Source: Salinispora mooreana (GTDB lineage: Bacteria > Actinomycetota > Actinomycetes > Mycobacteriales > Micromonosporaceae). Taken from it: 64,000 nt of DNA. How positions within the stretch are numbered: the stretch's first letter is position 1; each line of letters starts with the position of its first letter. The stretch spans positions 4,248,133-4,312,132 of the forward strand of contig NZ_KB900614.1 in NCBI RefSeq assembly GCF_000379065.1, written 5' to 3'. The notes under the pieces are model-generated. The model did no database searches. It was not told the origin of the DNA and saw nothing but the letters and a program-made list of their open reading frames with translations. Shown one piece after another: positions 26,661-34,983 of the stretch. Position numbers and translations under genes: made by a program.

Positions 26661-28363
26661 GCTGCCGCCTCCGGGATCAACTCGGCCGGAACCTCCACCA
26701 CGCGGGAGCGGAGCAGCTCCCCCAGCGCCTTCGCCTGCGGGTCGAAGCGGGTCGTGGCCGCCACTCCCGGCCCGAGCAGCCCCCGGATCATGAAGTTGAC
26801 GGCTCGCAGGTTCGGCAGCTCGTACCGTTCGACGGTCAGCGGGGCGGTCTCCGGCAGCAGCTCGGCGAGGCGCGCCACGGTCAGCCAGCCCCGCAGCCAC
26901 TCCCAGCTCGCGTCGGTGCGGGCCCAGACCCCCAGGTTGGCGTCGCCTCCCTTGTCCCCCGACCGCGCTCCGACCAGCTCCCCGAGGGGCCGGCGTCGGG
27001 TCGGGTACGCCGTGCGGCCCGCACTGGGCGCCGGTGCCTCGGTCAGGGGCGGGACCGGCTGCATCCGCGGCGGCGGGGCGATTGGTACGCGGGTGCCGTC
27101 GGGCAGGACAGCCACGTGCTCGACGGCGTCCTGCGCGACCTGGTCAGTGGTGAAGACCCCGTACGGCGTCGCGTCGCCGGGGGGCGTGGTCAGCGTGCAC
27201 CCCGGGTACGAGGCCAGCGCCAGCTCCACCGCCGCGGCGGAGAAGGCCCGCCCGGCCCGGTTTTTGTCCCCGTCGCGCAGGTGGACGTGGAGCAGGGCGC
27301 TCGCCGGCTCGGTCTCCGATGCGTCGGAGTGGTCGGTGCGGGCGAGGACGAACTCCAGCCCCTCCTTGCCGACCGTCTCCTCCAGCTGCCCGCGGACCAG
27401 GGCGGCCTTCGCCGGGATGTCCAGCCCGCAGAGCACGAAGGTCATCGAGTTGCGGAAGCCGCCGAGGTTGTTGACGCCGACCTTGAGTGTCTCCGGTGGG
27501 GGTGCTCCTCGGACCCCGGACACCCGGACCCGGTCCGGCCCGTCCGGGGCGAGGCGTACCGAGTCCAGTTGGGTGACCACATCCGGCCCGAGGTAGGCCG
27601 GCGGGCCCACCTCGTACAGAAGTTGGGCGGTGACCGTCTCGACGGTGACCGCGCCCCCGGTGCCCGGGTGCTTCGTGAGCACCGACGAGCCGTCGGCGTG
27701 CAGCTCGGCGAGGGGGAAGCCGGGCCGGTGCCCGCCGTCCGGCAGCTCGGTGAAGAAGCTGAAGTTGCCCCCGGTCACCTGCGCGCCGCATTCGAGCAGG
27801 TGCCCGGCGACGGTCGCACCGGCGAGGGCGTCCAGGTCGTCGCGGTCCCAGCCGAATCGGGCGATCGCCGGCCCCACCACCAGGGAGGCGTCGGTGACCC
27901 GCCCGGTGACCACCACGTCGGCGCCGGCGTCGAGTACGGCGGCGATTCCGAACGCCCCGAGGTACGCGTTCGCGGTCAGCGCGTCCGGCCGGGGAAGGGA
28001 GTCGCCCTCGACGTACCCGACCCTGAGGTCGAGCCCGAGCCGTTCGGCGAGGGCGCGGAGGGCGGTGGCCAGCCCCGCGGGGTTCAGCCCGCCGGCGTTG
28101 GTGACGATCCGGACACCGCGTTCCTGTGCGGTGCCGAGGGTCCCTTCGAGTTGGCGCAGGAACGTGCGTGCGTAGCCGAGGTCGGGGTCGCGCATCCGGT
28201 CCCGGCCCAGGATGAGCAGGGTCAGTTCGGCGAGGTAGTCCCCGGTGAGCACGTCCAGGTCGCCACCGTCGAGCATCTCCTGCCAGGCGGAGAAGCGGTC
28301 GCCGTAGAACCCGGAGGCGTTGCCGACCCGCAGGCGGGAGTCCGTGCCGTTGCCGGCGCTCAC
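26657..28363 (-). CDS. AtuA-family protein (DUF1446)
   Basis: 568 residues from a GTG start overlapping the upstream stop by GTGA. The N-terminal ~450 residues match the acyclic terpene utilisation AtuA family (VGNASGFYGDRFSAWQEML, TNAGGLNPAG, VVVTGRVTDASLVVGPAI). The C-terminal ~100 residues (ELVGARSGDKGGDANLGVWA) form the small domain fused to it in many actinobacteria. AtuA is needed for citronellol/geraniol use in Pseudomonas, but its reaction is unknown. Its presence argues for a terpenoid or branched acyl substrate. Confidence 0.9.
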   Translation of the reverse strand: MSAGNGTDSRLRVGNASGFYGDRFSAWQEMLDGGDLDVLTGDYLAELTLLILGRDRMRDPDLGYARTFLRQLEGTLGTAQERGVRIVTNAGGLNPAGLATALRALAERLGLDLRVGYVEGDSLPRPDALTANAYLGAFGIAAVLDAGADVVVTGRVTDASLVVGPAIARFGWDRDDLDALAGATVAGHLLECGAQVTGGNFSFFTELPDGGHRPGFPLAELHADGSSVLTKHPGTGGAVTVETVTAQLLYEVGPPAYLGPDVVTQLDSVRLAPDGPDRVRVSGVRGAPPPETLKVGVNNLGGFRNSMTFVLCGLDIPAKAALVRGQLEETVGKEGLEFVLARTDHSDASETEPASALLHVHLRDGDKNRAGRAFSAAAVELALASYPGCTLTTPPGDATPYGVFTTDQVAQDAVEHVAVLPDGTRVPIAPPPRMQPVPPLTEAPAPSAGRTAYPTRRRPLGELVGARSGDKGGDANLGVWARTDASWEWLRGWLTVARLAELLPETAPLTVERYELPNLRAVNFMIRGLLGPGVAATTRFDPQAKALGELLRSRVVEVPAELIPEAAA

Positions 28364-29169
28364 GCCGTCGCCTGCGCTTGTGGCGCCCGGCCGGCGCCGG
28401 GCGGACCGGCGAAGGCCTGGGCCACCTCCAGCCAGGCCTCGGCAACCGGCCCGGTCGCGGTGAGGGCGAGATCGGCGCGGTGCCGGCGCTGGGTCACCAG
28501 CAGGCAGAAGTCCAGCGCCGGCCCGGTGACCCGGTCAGCGGCATCCGCGGGACCGTAGGCCCAGGTCGCGCCGGCGGTGTCGGCGCTGGTTGGTGGTCCG
28601 GTCAGTTCGAGTCGGACCGGTGCGGTCGGCAACGGGCGACCGTGCGCGGCGAAGGAGTGTGGCAGCGTCCGGAAGCCGAGGTGCGCGATGTGCCGCAGCC
28701 GTGCCGTGGCCGGCCGGGTGACCCCGAGTGCGTCGGCCACGTCCGCGCCGTGTGCCCAGGTTTCCATGATCCGCGCGGTAGCCATCGACGCGGGGGACAT
28801 CCTGGTGCCGAACCAGGGGAGCTTCTCGCCGGTCGGAGTGGCCGCGAGGGCGGCGGCGAGTGCCGCCCGGCCGGAGCGCCAGCGGGGCAGCAGCTCGGCC
28901 GGTGCGGCGAGGAACTCCTCCGCGCCCGCGTCCACCAGCCGGGCCGGGTCGGCTGCGGTGGTGACGGAGGCGTAGAAGGCGTCGGCGTCCGTCGCGGCGA
29001 GCTGCGCGGCGTGATCCGTCCAGGCCAGGTGCGCGATCTGGTGGCCGATCGTCCAGCCGGGTGCGGGCGTGGCGTGGGCCCACTCAGCGGTCGACAGCGG
29101 TGCCACGAGAGCGTCCAGTTCGGCTGACTCGGCGGCGAGATCGGTCAGCAGGTCCGTTAGATTGACCAT
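28360..29169 (-). CDS. TIGR03084/DinB-like metal-binding protein
   Basis: 269 residues from ATG 29169 with CGGAGG upstream. The N-terminal DinB-like helical bundle contains TPAPGWTIGHQIAHLAWTDH, with His residues for the metal site, and SPASMATARIMETWAHGADV further on. This matches the maleylpyruvate-isomerase/mycothiol-dependent type of domain. The C-terminal ~90 residues are a separate domain ending in an Ala-rich tail. It is commonly found next to AtuA and acyl-CoA carboxylase genes in actinobacteria. It may be a thiol-dependent enzyme, reaction unknown. Confidence 0.82.
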   Translation of the reverse strand: MVNLTDLLTDLAAESAELDALVAPLSTAEWAHATPAPGWTIGHQIAHLAWTDHAAQLAATDADAFYASVTTAADPARLVDAGAEEFLAAPAELLPRWRSGRAALAAALAATPTGEKLPWFGTRMSPASMATARIMETWAHGADVADALGVTRPATARLRHIAHLGFRTLPHSFAAHGRPLPTAPVRLELTGPPTSADTAGATWAYGPADAADRVTGPALDFCLLVTQRRHRADLALTATGPVAEAWLEVAQAFAGPPGAGRAPQAQATA

Positions 29170-29206
29170 GGTGCCTCCGGGGGGAGTCGGCGGGGTGCGG
29201 GACGGG

Positions 29207-29812
29207 TCAGGGGGCGAGGAACTCGGTGAGTTGGCGCTTCCAGGCGGTGAGCAGCGCGGTGCGCCGGGCGGAGTCGTCGTTGAGCAGGTTTGCCACGCCG
29301 AGGCCGCGGAGCAGGTCGAGGGTGGCCTGCACCGCCTCCCGCACGCCGGGTCGGCGCTCGTCAACCTCGAGCAGGGCGACGGTCAGCCGGTGCATCTCCC
29401 GACCGAGCCGGGCCTCCAGCGGCACCAGCGCCATCCGTAGTTCGCGGTCGGTGCGGGCGGCGACCCACAGCTCCAGGGCGGCGATGAAGAGCGGTCCGGT
29501 GAAGGCCGCGGCGAGCAGGTCAACCACCCGGTCCAACCGCTGCGGGCCGGCGGGCAGGGTCTTCGCCTCGACGCGCAGCTCCTCCCCACGCCGCTCGGCG
29601 AGGTGCGCGACCGCGGCGGTGACCAGGGCTGCCTTGGTGGGGTAGTGGTGTAGCTGGGCGCCCCGGGACACCCCGGCCCGGGTCGCTACGACGGTCGTCG
29701 TGGTGCCCGACCAGCCATGCTCGACCAGGCACGCCACGGTGGCCTCGAGCAGTCGGGCCTGGGTGGCGCGACTGCGTTCCTGTTGTGGGACGCGGGTCGA
29801 TGTGCCGGACAC
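29207..29812 (-). CDS. TetR-family transcriptional regulator
   Basis: 201 residues from GTG 29812. The N-terminal helix-turn-helix is TQARLLEATVACLVEHGWSG, then VVATRAGVSRGAQLHHYPTK. The rest is a variable ligand-binding helical domain. It is the first gene of the acyl-CoA operon and 37 bases upstream of the next gene, so it likely represses its own operon and responds to an acyl-CoA or terpenoid acid. A palindrome upstream is the likely operator. Confidence 0.9.
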   Translation of the reverse strand: MSGTSTRVPQQERSRATQARLLEATVACLVEHGWSGTTTTVVATRAGVSRGAQLHHYPTKAALVTAAVAHLAERRGEELRVEAKTLPAGPQRLDRVVDLLAAAFTGPLFIAALELWVAARTDRELRMALVPLEARLGREMHRLTVALLEVDERRPGVREAVQATLDLLRGLGVANLLNDDSARRTALLTAWKRQLTEFLAP

Positions 29813-29841
29813 GGCCTCAGCGTGCCGTCCCCAAAACAAAC

Positions 29842-29855
29842 AGTCAAGCCTGACT
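29842..29855. promoter_or_regulatory. candidate TetR operator
   Basis: AGTCA and TGACT form an inverted repeat around AGCC, in an A/T-rich patch 29 bases upstream of the TetR start. On the minus strand it contains TTGACT, a possible -35 element, so a bound repressor would block the promoter. Confidence 0.5.
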
Positions 29856-29865
29856 TTTTCTGGGC

Positions 29866-29899
29866 AAGAAAAACGGCGGCCGGCGAACCGGCCGCCGTT
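29866..29899 (-). terminator. intrinsic terminator of crp
   Basis: A perfect 12-bp stem (29872-29883 with 29888-29899) around the loop CGAA is followed on the minus strand by TTTTTCTT. This is a classical stem plus T-run 54 bases after the crp stop, and the best intrinsic terminator in the window. Confidence 0.85.
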
Positions 29900-29952
29900 G
29901 CGGCGGTTGCACCCTCCCCCGTGGACTCAGGATCGACGGATGGGCGGGGCGG

Positions 29953-30630
29953 TCAGACGCGGGCGCGGCGCGCCAGGCGCTCCGGGTCGAGGATGATGAT
30001 GCTCTTTCCGTCCAGGCGCAGCCAGCCCCGCGAGGCGAAGTCGGCGAGGGCCTTGTTGACCGTCTCCCGGGAAGCGCCGACAAGCTGGGCGATCTCCTCC
30101 TGGGTCAGGTCATGGGTTACCCGCAGCACCCCGCCGTCCCGGGTGCCGAAGCGCCCCGCCAGCTGGAGCAGGTTCTTCGCGACCCGACCGGGCACGTCAG
30201 TGAAGATCAGGTCGGCCAGCGAGTCGTTGGTCCGGCGCAGCCGGCGGGCGAGTACCCGCAGCAACTGCTCTGCGATCTCCGGCCGGTTGTTCAGCCAGGG
30301 GCGCAGCGCCTGCTTACGGAGCCGCACCAGGCGGGTGTCGGTCACCGCCGTGGCCGTCGCCGTCCGGGGCCCCGGGTCAAAGAGCGACAGCTCGCCGACC
30401 ATGTCCGACGGGCCCATGACCGCGATCAGGTTCTGTCGCCCGTCGGCCGCCCGGCGGCCGACCTTGATTTTGCCGGAGAGGAGGATGTACAGGCTGTCAC
30501 CGGGCTCGCCCTCGTTGAAGACGACGTCGCCCTTGCGGACCTCGATCGTCTCCATCTCCTTGGCCAACGCCTCGGCAGCCTCCGGGTCGACCCCCTGGAA
30601 GATCCCACTCCGGGCCAGTACCTCGTCCAT
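29953..30630 (-). CDS. crp: CRP/FNR-family global regulator
   Basis: 225 residues. The cyclic-nucleotide-binding jelly roll covers about 1-120, with GEPGDSLYILLSGKIKV and GELSLFD plus the phosphate-cassette residues in GPRTATATAV. The long dimer helix follows. The C-terminal winged helix is LTQEEIAQLVGASRETVNKALADFASRG. It is very close to mycobacterial Crp and corynebacterial GlxR, which bind cAMP and control carbon and energy genes. ATG 30630 has GGAGGTG upstream. It is divergent from cbiZ and monocistronic, with its own terminator. Confidence 0.95.
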   Translation of the reverse strand: MDEVLARSGIFQGVDPEAAEALAKEMETIEVRKGDVVFNEGEPGDSLYILLSGKIKVGRRAADGRQNLIAVMGPSDMVGELSLFDPGPRTATATAVTDTRLVRLRKQALRPWLNNRPEIAEQLLRVLARRLRRTNDSLADLIFTDVPGRVAKNLLQLAGRFGTRDGGVLRVTHDLTQEEIAQLVGASRETVNKALADFASRGWLRLDGKSIIILDPERLARRARV

Positions 30631-30834
30631 CGCGCACCTCCGCCTGCGCGTGCCGTCCGTCGGCGGGTCCGCCGTCCGCTTCTCCCTCGCGCTCGGTCAG
30701 TCTAGGCGCACGTGCGCAGATATTCCGAGGTGCACCCCGGGAAACGTGATCGTTGGGCGTAACCTGCCGGCCGTCGTCAACGTTATGATACCGCGCCGCA
30801 CCAGGTGAGATGTGCCGGCCGCAGGAACGGGCCG

Positions 30835-30840
30835 TAGGGT
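30835..30840 (+). promoter_or_regulatory. -10 box of a leaderless promoter for cbiZ
   Basis: TAGGGT ends 6 bases before GTG 30847. No ribosome site is present. Confidence 0.55.
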
Positions 30841-30846
30841 CGCCCC

Positions 30847-31536
30847 GTGCTGAACGAACCTTCACTGTGTACCCGTCGCGAGGACGGGCGGGACCTCCCG
30901 GTGCTGGTCTGGCGAGCCGAGCGGCCGTTACTCAGCGCGAGTTCAGCGGCGCTCGGCGGCGGGCTGGGCGTCCGGAGTTGGGTGATCAACGCGACCGTCC
31001 CGATGTCGTACGACCGGGACGATCCCGTCGAGCACCTGGCCGAACTGGCCGCGGGGTGCGGACTCGACGGCTCGGGAGTGGGGCTGCTGACCGGGGTGGA
31101 CGTCGCGAAGGTGGTGGCCCGAACCGACACCGGAGTACGGGTCTGGGCGACCGTCGGACTCGGCGTTCCGATCTGGGCCGCCGCTCCCCCCGAGCCCGCC
31201 CCGGTCGTCGCGGCCGTGCCCGGTGCGGGCCGTCATCCGGTCGGCACTGTCAACACCGTGGTGTACGTGCCGGCCCGGCTCGGTCCCGCCGCCCTGATCA
31301 ACGCCGTGGCGACCGCCACCGAGGCGAAGGCCCAGGCCATCGCCGAGCTGGGAATGCCCGGCACCGGCACCCCAACCGACGCGGTCACCGTCTGCTGCCC
31401 GACCGAGGGGCCCGAGGCGCCGTACGGTGGCCCCCGCTCCACCTGGGGCGCACCGCTGGCCCGGGCGGTGCACCGTGCGGTCCTGGCCGGTGGTGCCCGC
31501 CCGGTACCGCCGGGGTCGCAGCGGTCGGGTGGCTGA
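30847..31536 (+). CDS. cbiZ: adenosylcobinamide amidohydrolase (CbiZ)
   Basis: 229 residues. The family cleaves the aminopropanol side chain of adenosylcobinamide to give adenosylcobyric acid, which allows salvage of incomplete corrinoids. Family marks are VRSWVINATVPMSYDRDDP, GVGLLTGVDV, GTVNTVVYVP, and ATEAKAQAIAELGMPGTGT. Length and motif order fit the stand-alone form. No other cobalamin gene is nearby, so it probably serves B12 salvage alone. It is divergent from crp with about 215 bases between. Confidence 0.88.
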   Translation: MLNEPSLCTRREDGRDLPVLVWRAERPLLSASSAALGGGLGVRSWVINATVPMSYDRDDPVEHLAELAAGCGLDGSGVGLLTGVDVAKVVARTDTGVRVWATVGLGVPIWAAAPPEPAPVVAAVPGAGRHPVGTVNTVVYVPARLGPAALINAVATATEAKAQAIAELGMPGTGTPTDAVTVCCPTEGPEAPYGGPRSTWGAPLARAVHRAVLAGGARPVPPGSQRSGG

Positions 31537-31579
31537 GCGACCCACCCACTGCTCCTCGTCTGCGACAGTGCGGGCCCGG

Positions 31580-31585
31580 TAGGGT
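31580..31585 (+). promoter_or_regulatory. -10 box of a leaderless promoter for the CapA-like gene
   Basis: TAGGGT lies 7 bases before ATG 31593. No ribosome site is present. Confidence 0.55.
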
Positions 31586-31592
31586 CGCGGCG

Positions 31593-32732
31593 ATGCGTGC
31601 CCATCCCAATACCTTCACGTTCGCTGGCCACGTGCGTCGGCTCCTGTCGGCCGGCGCGCTGCTCGCCGTGCTGGCCGTTGCCGGTTGCGGTGCGGCCGGT
31701 TCCGGCGGGGCCTGGCAGCCCGGTGTCAGCAGTAGCGCCCCCACCCCCTCTCCCACCGAGGCGGCGGCGGTCTCCCTCACCGCCACCGGCGACATCATCC
31801 TGGGCAACGCCCCGAACCGGCTGCCCCCCGGGGGCGGCGAGGGCTTCTTCGACGAGGTGCGCCCGGAGCTCGCCGCCGACCTGGCGATGGGCAACCTGGA
31901 GGAGCCGCTCACCGTCGATACGGGGACCGGCAAGTGCGGCGAGGGCTCCACCAACTGCTACCAGTTCCGGGCCCCGCCGGAGTACGCGGCGCACCTGCGC
32001 GACGGTGGGTTTGACCTGCTCAACCTGGCCAACAATCACGGGAACGACTTCGGCGCGAAGGGCCTCCAGAACACGCGGCAGGCGCTTGAACAGTACGAAC
32101 TGGCGCACACCGGAGCGCCGGACCAGATCACCGTCGTTGACGTACGCGGTGTCCGGGTGGCGGTGGCGGGCTTCTCGTCGTACGCGTGGTCGAACCCGCT
32201 GACCGACATCCCGGCGGCGAAACAGGTCGTCACCAGGGCCGCTGAGATGGCGGATCTGGTGGTGGTTCAGGTGCACATGGGCGCGGAAGGGGCCGACAAG
32301 ACCCAGGTCAAACCGGGCACCGAGCTGTACCTGGGGGAGAACCGGGGCGATCCGGTCCGGTTCGCCAAGGCCATGATCGATGCAGGCGCGGATCTGATCG
32401 TCGGGCACGGCCCGCACGTCCTGCGTGGCATGGAGTTCTACCAGGGCCGGCTGATCGCCTACAGCCTGGGTAACTTCGCTGGCGGCGGGAACACGCTCAG
32501 CCGCAGCGGCCGGCTCGGCTGGGGCGGTGTGCTCAAGGTGTCGCTACAGCCCGACGGCACCTGGGACGGTGGGTCGTTCGCCTCGACGCACCTGAACGGG
32601 TCGGGTCTGCCGGCGATGGATCCGGACGACCGGGGGCTGGGGCTGGTGCGCGAGCTCAGTGCTGCCGACTTCCCGGAGACCGGTGCGATCTTCGACGACC
32701 TGGGCCAGATCAGCCAGCCGCAGCCGAGCTGA
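31593..32732 (+). CDS. CapA-family lipoprotein (metallophosphatase-like)
   Basis: 379 residues. The lipoprotein signal ends in VLAVAGC (Cys near residue 32). The mature part matches the CapA/PgsA fold: TATGDIILGN, GNLEEPLT, LNLANNHGNDFG, VVQVHMGAEG and GADLIVGHGPHVLRG, which place the metal-binding Asp, Asn and His residues. The family takes part in poly-gamma-glutamate capsule export in Bacillus; in actinobacteria the substrate is unknown. No capsule synthesis genes are near, so a general envelope role is likelier. Confidence 0.9.
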   Translation: MRAHPNTFTFAGHVRRLLSAGALLAVLAVAGCGAAGSGGAWQPGVSSSAPTPSPTEAAAVSLTATGDIILGNAPNRLPPGGGEGFFDEVRPELAADLAMGNLEEPLTVDTGTGKCGEGSTNCYQFRAPPEYAAHLRDGGFDLLNLANNHGNDFGAKGLQNTRQALEQYELAHTGAPDQITVVDVRGVRVAVAGFSSYAWSNPLTDIPAAKQVVTRAAEMADLVVVQVHMGAEGADKTQVKPGTELYLGENRGDPVRFAKAMIDAGADLIVGHGPHVLRGMEFYQGRLIAYSLGNFAGGGNTLSRSGRLGWGGVLKVSLQPDGTWDGGSFASTHLNGSGLPAMDPDDRGLGLVRELSAADFPETGAIFDDLGQISQPQPS

Positions 32733-32780
32733 CGGTCGGCCCCGTCGCGGGCACGAAACGGGGACCGGCGGCCGGCGACG

Positions 32781-32786
32781 TAGGCT
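32781..32786 (+). promoter_or_regulatory. -10 box of a leaderless promoter for nth
   Basis: TAGGCT lies 7 bases before GTG 32794. It starts the nth-thioredoxin unit. Confidence 0.55.
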
Positions 32787-32793
32787 GGCCGGC

Positions 32794-33573
32794 GTGACCA
32801 TCAACCTCAGGGAGACCGACCTCGGTCGGACGCGCCGCGCCCGACGGATCGGGCGGGTGCTGGCCGACACCCACCCGGACGCGCACTGCGAACTCGACCA
32901 CTCCAACCCGTTGGAGCTGGCCGTCGCGACGATCCTCTCCGCCCAGTGCACGGACAAGCGGGTCAACGAGGTCACCCCGAAGTTGTTCGCCCGCTACCCG
33001 CAGGCGGCCGACTACGCCGGCGCGGACCGGGCCGAGCTGGAGGAGCTGATCCGGTCCACCGGCTTCTACCGCAACAAGGCGGACTCCCTGATCCGGCTGG
33101 GCCAGGGGCTGGTAGAACGACACGACGGCCAGGTGCCCGGCAAGCTGACCGACCTGGTGTCCCTGCCTGGAATCGGCCGCAAGACGGCGAACGTCATCCT
33201 CGGCAACGCGTTTGACGTGCCGGGAATCACCGTCGACACGCACTTCAACCGGCTCGTACGACGGTGGGGGCTGACCACCGAGACCGACCCGGTCAAGATC
33301 GAGCACGCGATCGGGGCGCTCTACCCGAAGCGCGACTGGACGATGCTGTCGCACCGGATCATCTTCCACGGGCGCCGGGTCTGCGCGGCCCGAAAGCCGG
33401 CGTGCGGCGCCTGCACCCTGACGAAGCTCTGCCCGTCCTACGGGACCGGGCCGACCGATCCGGTGGTGGCCGCGCGGCTGCTCAAGGGTCCCCGGGCCCG
33501 GGAGCTCGCGGTGGCCGCCGGCGTTGATCCGGAGCTGGTGCCGGCCCAGGACGGGGCGGTGGAGGCACCGTGA
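32794..33573 (+). CDS. nth: endonuclease III
   Basis: 259 residues from GTG 32794, placed by the promoter box and by homology of the N terminus. Bifunctional DNA glycosylase/AP lyase for oxidised pyrimidines. The helix-hairpin-helix is LPGIGRKTANVILG with the catalytic Lys, and the catalytic Asp is in VDTHFNRL. The 4Fe-4S cluster site C-x6-C-x2-C-x5-C is complete. It overlaps the following thioredoxin gene by GTGA. In mycobacteria nth lies likewise next to crp, a thioredoxin, a NUDIX gene and marP. Confidence 0.96.
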   Translation: MTINLRETDLGRTRRARRIGRVLADTHPDAHCELDHSNPLELAVATILSAQCTDKRVNEVTPKLFARYPQAADYAGADRAELEELIRSTGFYRNKADSLIRLGQGLVERHDGQVPGKLTDLVSLPGIGRKTANVILGNAFDVPGITVDTHFNRLVRRWGLTTETDPVKIEHAIGALYPKRDWTMLSHRIIFHGRRVCAARKPACGACTLTKLCPSYGTGPTDPVVAARLLKGPRARELAVAAGVDPELVPAQDGAVEAP

Positions 33574-34184
33574 GGAGGCGGCTCGTCGCCCTACTCGTCC
33601 CAGCGTTGCTGGCGGTGGCCGGTTGCACCGACGCCGGGCCGGAGAGGGCCCCCACCACCCGGGATGAGGCGGCGCGGAGCCGGCCCTCCCCGTTCGCGGA
33701 CTGCTCCAGCCTGACCACCGACCGGCCCAGCACCCCACGCGCCACCCCGGCCCCCGGCGGCACGCCCCTGCCGGAGTTGACGCTGACCTGCTTCACCGGT
33801 GGCGCCCCGGTCGATCTGCACCAGATCCGGGGCCCCGCTGTGATCAACCTTTGGGCCTCGTGGTGTGCCCCCTGCCGGGCCGAGCTGCCCGCGTTCCAGC
33901 GGCTCAGCGAGCGGGCCGAGGGGCAGCTGACGGTCGTCGGGGTGAACATGCGGGACACCCGCAGCGGCGCCCAGTCGATCGGCGAGGACTTCGGGGTGCG
34001 TTTCCCCAGCCTGATCGACCAGGGTGAGGCGCTGCAACGCGCGTTGGGACGCAAGGCCATTCCGATGACCGTCCTGGTCGACGCGAACAGCCAGATCCAG
34101 CACGTCGATGTCTCCGGGGCGCTCGACGACGCCCGCCTCGCCGAGCTGGTCCGGGTGCACCTGGGCGTGGCGGTGCCGGAGTGA
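33570..34184 (+). CDS. TlpA-like thioredoxin lipoprotein
   Basis: 204 residues from GTG 33570, coupled to nth. The lipoprotein signal ends in LLAVAGC (Cys near residue 19). The thioredoxin fold carries the active site WASWCAPCRAELP and the cis-Pro region KAIPMTVLVD. It should act outside the membrane, reducing disulfides or in cytochrome c maturation. Its mycobacterial counterpart has the same neighbours. A low-complexity Pro/Thr/Arg linker separates the lipid anchor from the domain. Confidence 0.9.
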   Translation: MRRRLVALLVPALLAVAGCTDAGPERAPTTRDEAARSRPSPFADCSSLTTDRPSTPRATPAPGGTPLPELTLTCFTGGAPVDLHQIRGPAVINLWASWCAPCRAELPAFQRLSERAEGQLTVVGVNMRDTRSGAQSIGEDFGVRFPSLIDQGEALQRALGRKAIPMTVLVDANSQIQHVDVSGALDDARLAELVRVHLGVAVPE

Positions 34185-34227
34185 GCGGCCCACGCCTTGC
34201 TCGCCGCCGAGATGCGGCGGTGGGCTG

Positions 34228-34920
34228 GTGAGTCGGCAGCCGCCGTCCTGGTTTGACTCGTTGCTGACCCGGTTGGGCAGTGCCCGGACGGAGGATTTCA
34301 CCCGGCTGGCCACCCCGGAGAGCGGTGGGCGGGAGAGCGCCGTGCTGGTGCTGCTCGGTGAGGCCCCCGGTGCCGGCCCGGACGTGCTGATCCTCCAGCG
34401 AGCCGCCACCCTGCGCAATCACGCGGGGCAGCCGGCCTTTCCCGGTGGTGCCGCCGACCCGGAGGACGCGGACGCCTCCGCGACGGCGCTCCGTGAGGCG
34501 AACGAGGAGGTCGACCTCGATCCGAGAACCGTCACGGTCCTCGCCGAACTGCCCAAGCTGTGGATTCCGGTCAGTGACTTCGTGGTGACCCCGGTGCTCG
34601 GCTGGTGGCATGCCCCCCACCCGGTGCACCCCCGGGAGCCGGCCGAGGTGGCGCACGTGGCCCGGATGCCGATCGCCGAACTGGTTGACCCGGAGAATCG
34701 GCTGCGAGTACGCCACCCGAGTGGCTGGATCGGCCCGGCCTTCTCCGCCCGCGGCATGCTGGTGTGGGGATTCACCGCGGGGGTGCTCTCCGCATTGCTG
34801 GACATGGGGGGCTGGGCCCGCCCGTGGCGCCCGGACCGGGTGCTGGACCTTCCGCCGGTGGGTGCCAACCCGGCGCCCTCGGCCGGGACCGATGCGGCAG
34901 ACGAGAGCGCTCCGCGCTGA
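34228..34920 (+). CDS. NUDIX hydrolase (CoA pyrophosphatase-like)
   Basis: 230 residues from GTG 34228. The NUDIX box is complete: GGAADPEDADASATALREANEEV, whose metal site is REANEE. The preceding RAATLRNHAGQPAFPGG is the extra motif of the NudL/YeaB type that cleaves coenzyme A and its esters. The C-terminal half includes the conserved GPAFSARGMLVWGFTAG. The start is 43 bases after the thioredoxin gene, and the tail is Ala-rich. Substrate identity rests on this motif alone. Confidence 0.88.
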   Translation: MSRQPPSWFDSLLTRLGSARTEDFTRLATPESGGRESAVLVLLGEAPGAGPDVLILQRAATLRNHAGQPAFPGGAADPEDADASATALREANEEVDLDPRTVTVLAELPKLWIPVSDFVVTPVLGWWHAPHPVHPREPAEVAHVARMPIAELVDPENRLRVRHPSGWIGPAFSARGMLVWGFTAGVLSALLDMGGWARPWRPDRVLDLPPVGANPAPSAGTDAADESAPR

Positions 34921-34971
34921 CTCCAGTGACCTTGCGTAGCGGCAGCAGCCGTCCCGTGCGCCCGGGCCCCG

Positions 34972-34977
34972 TAGGCT
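34972..34977 (+). promoter_or_regulatory. -10 box of a leaderless promoter for the MarP-like gene
   Basis: TAGGCT ends 6 bases before GTG 34984. No ribosome site is present. Confidence 0.55.
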
Positions 34978-34983
34978 GGACAC

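Noticed and set aside
25785..27596. A 603-codon plus-strand frame opposite the dehydrogenase and AtuA-like genes
   Set aside because: It crosses two well-supported minus-strand genes and has no recognisable domain.
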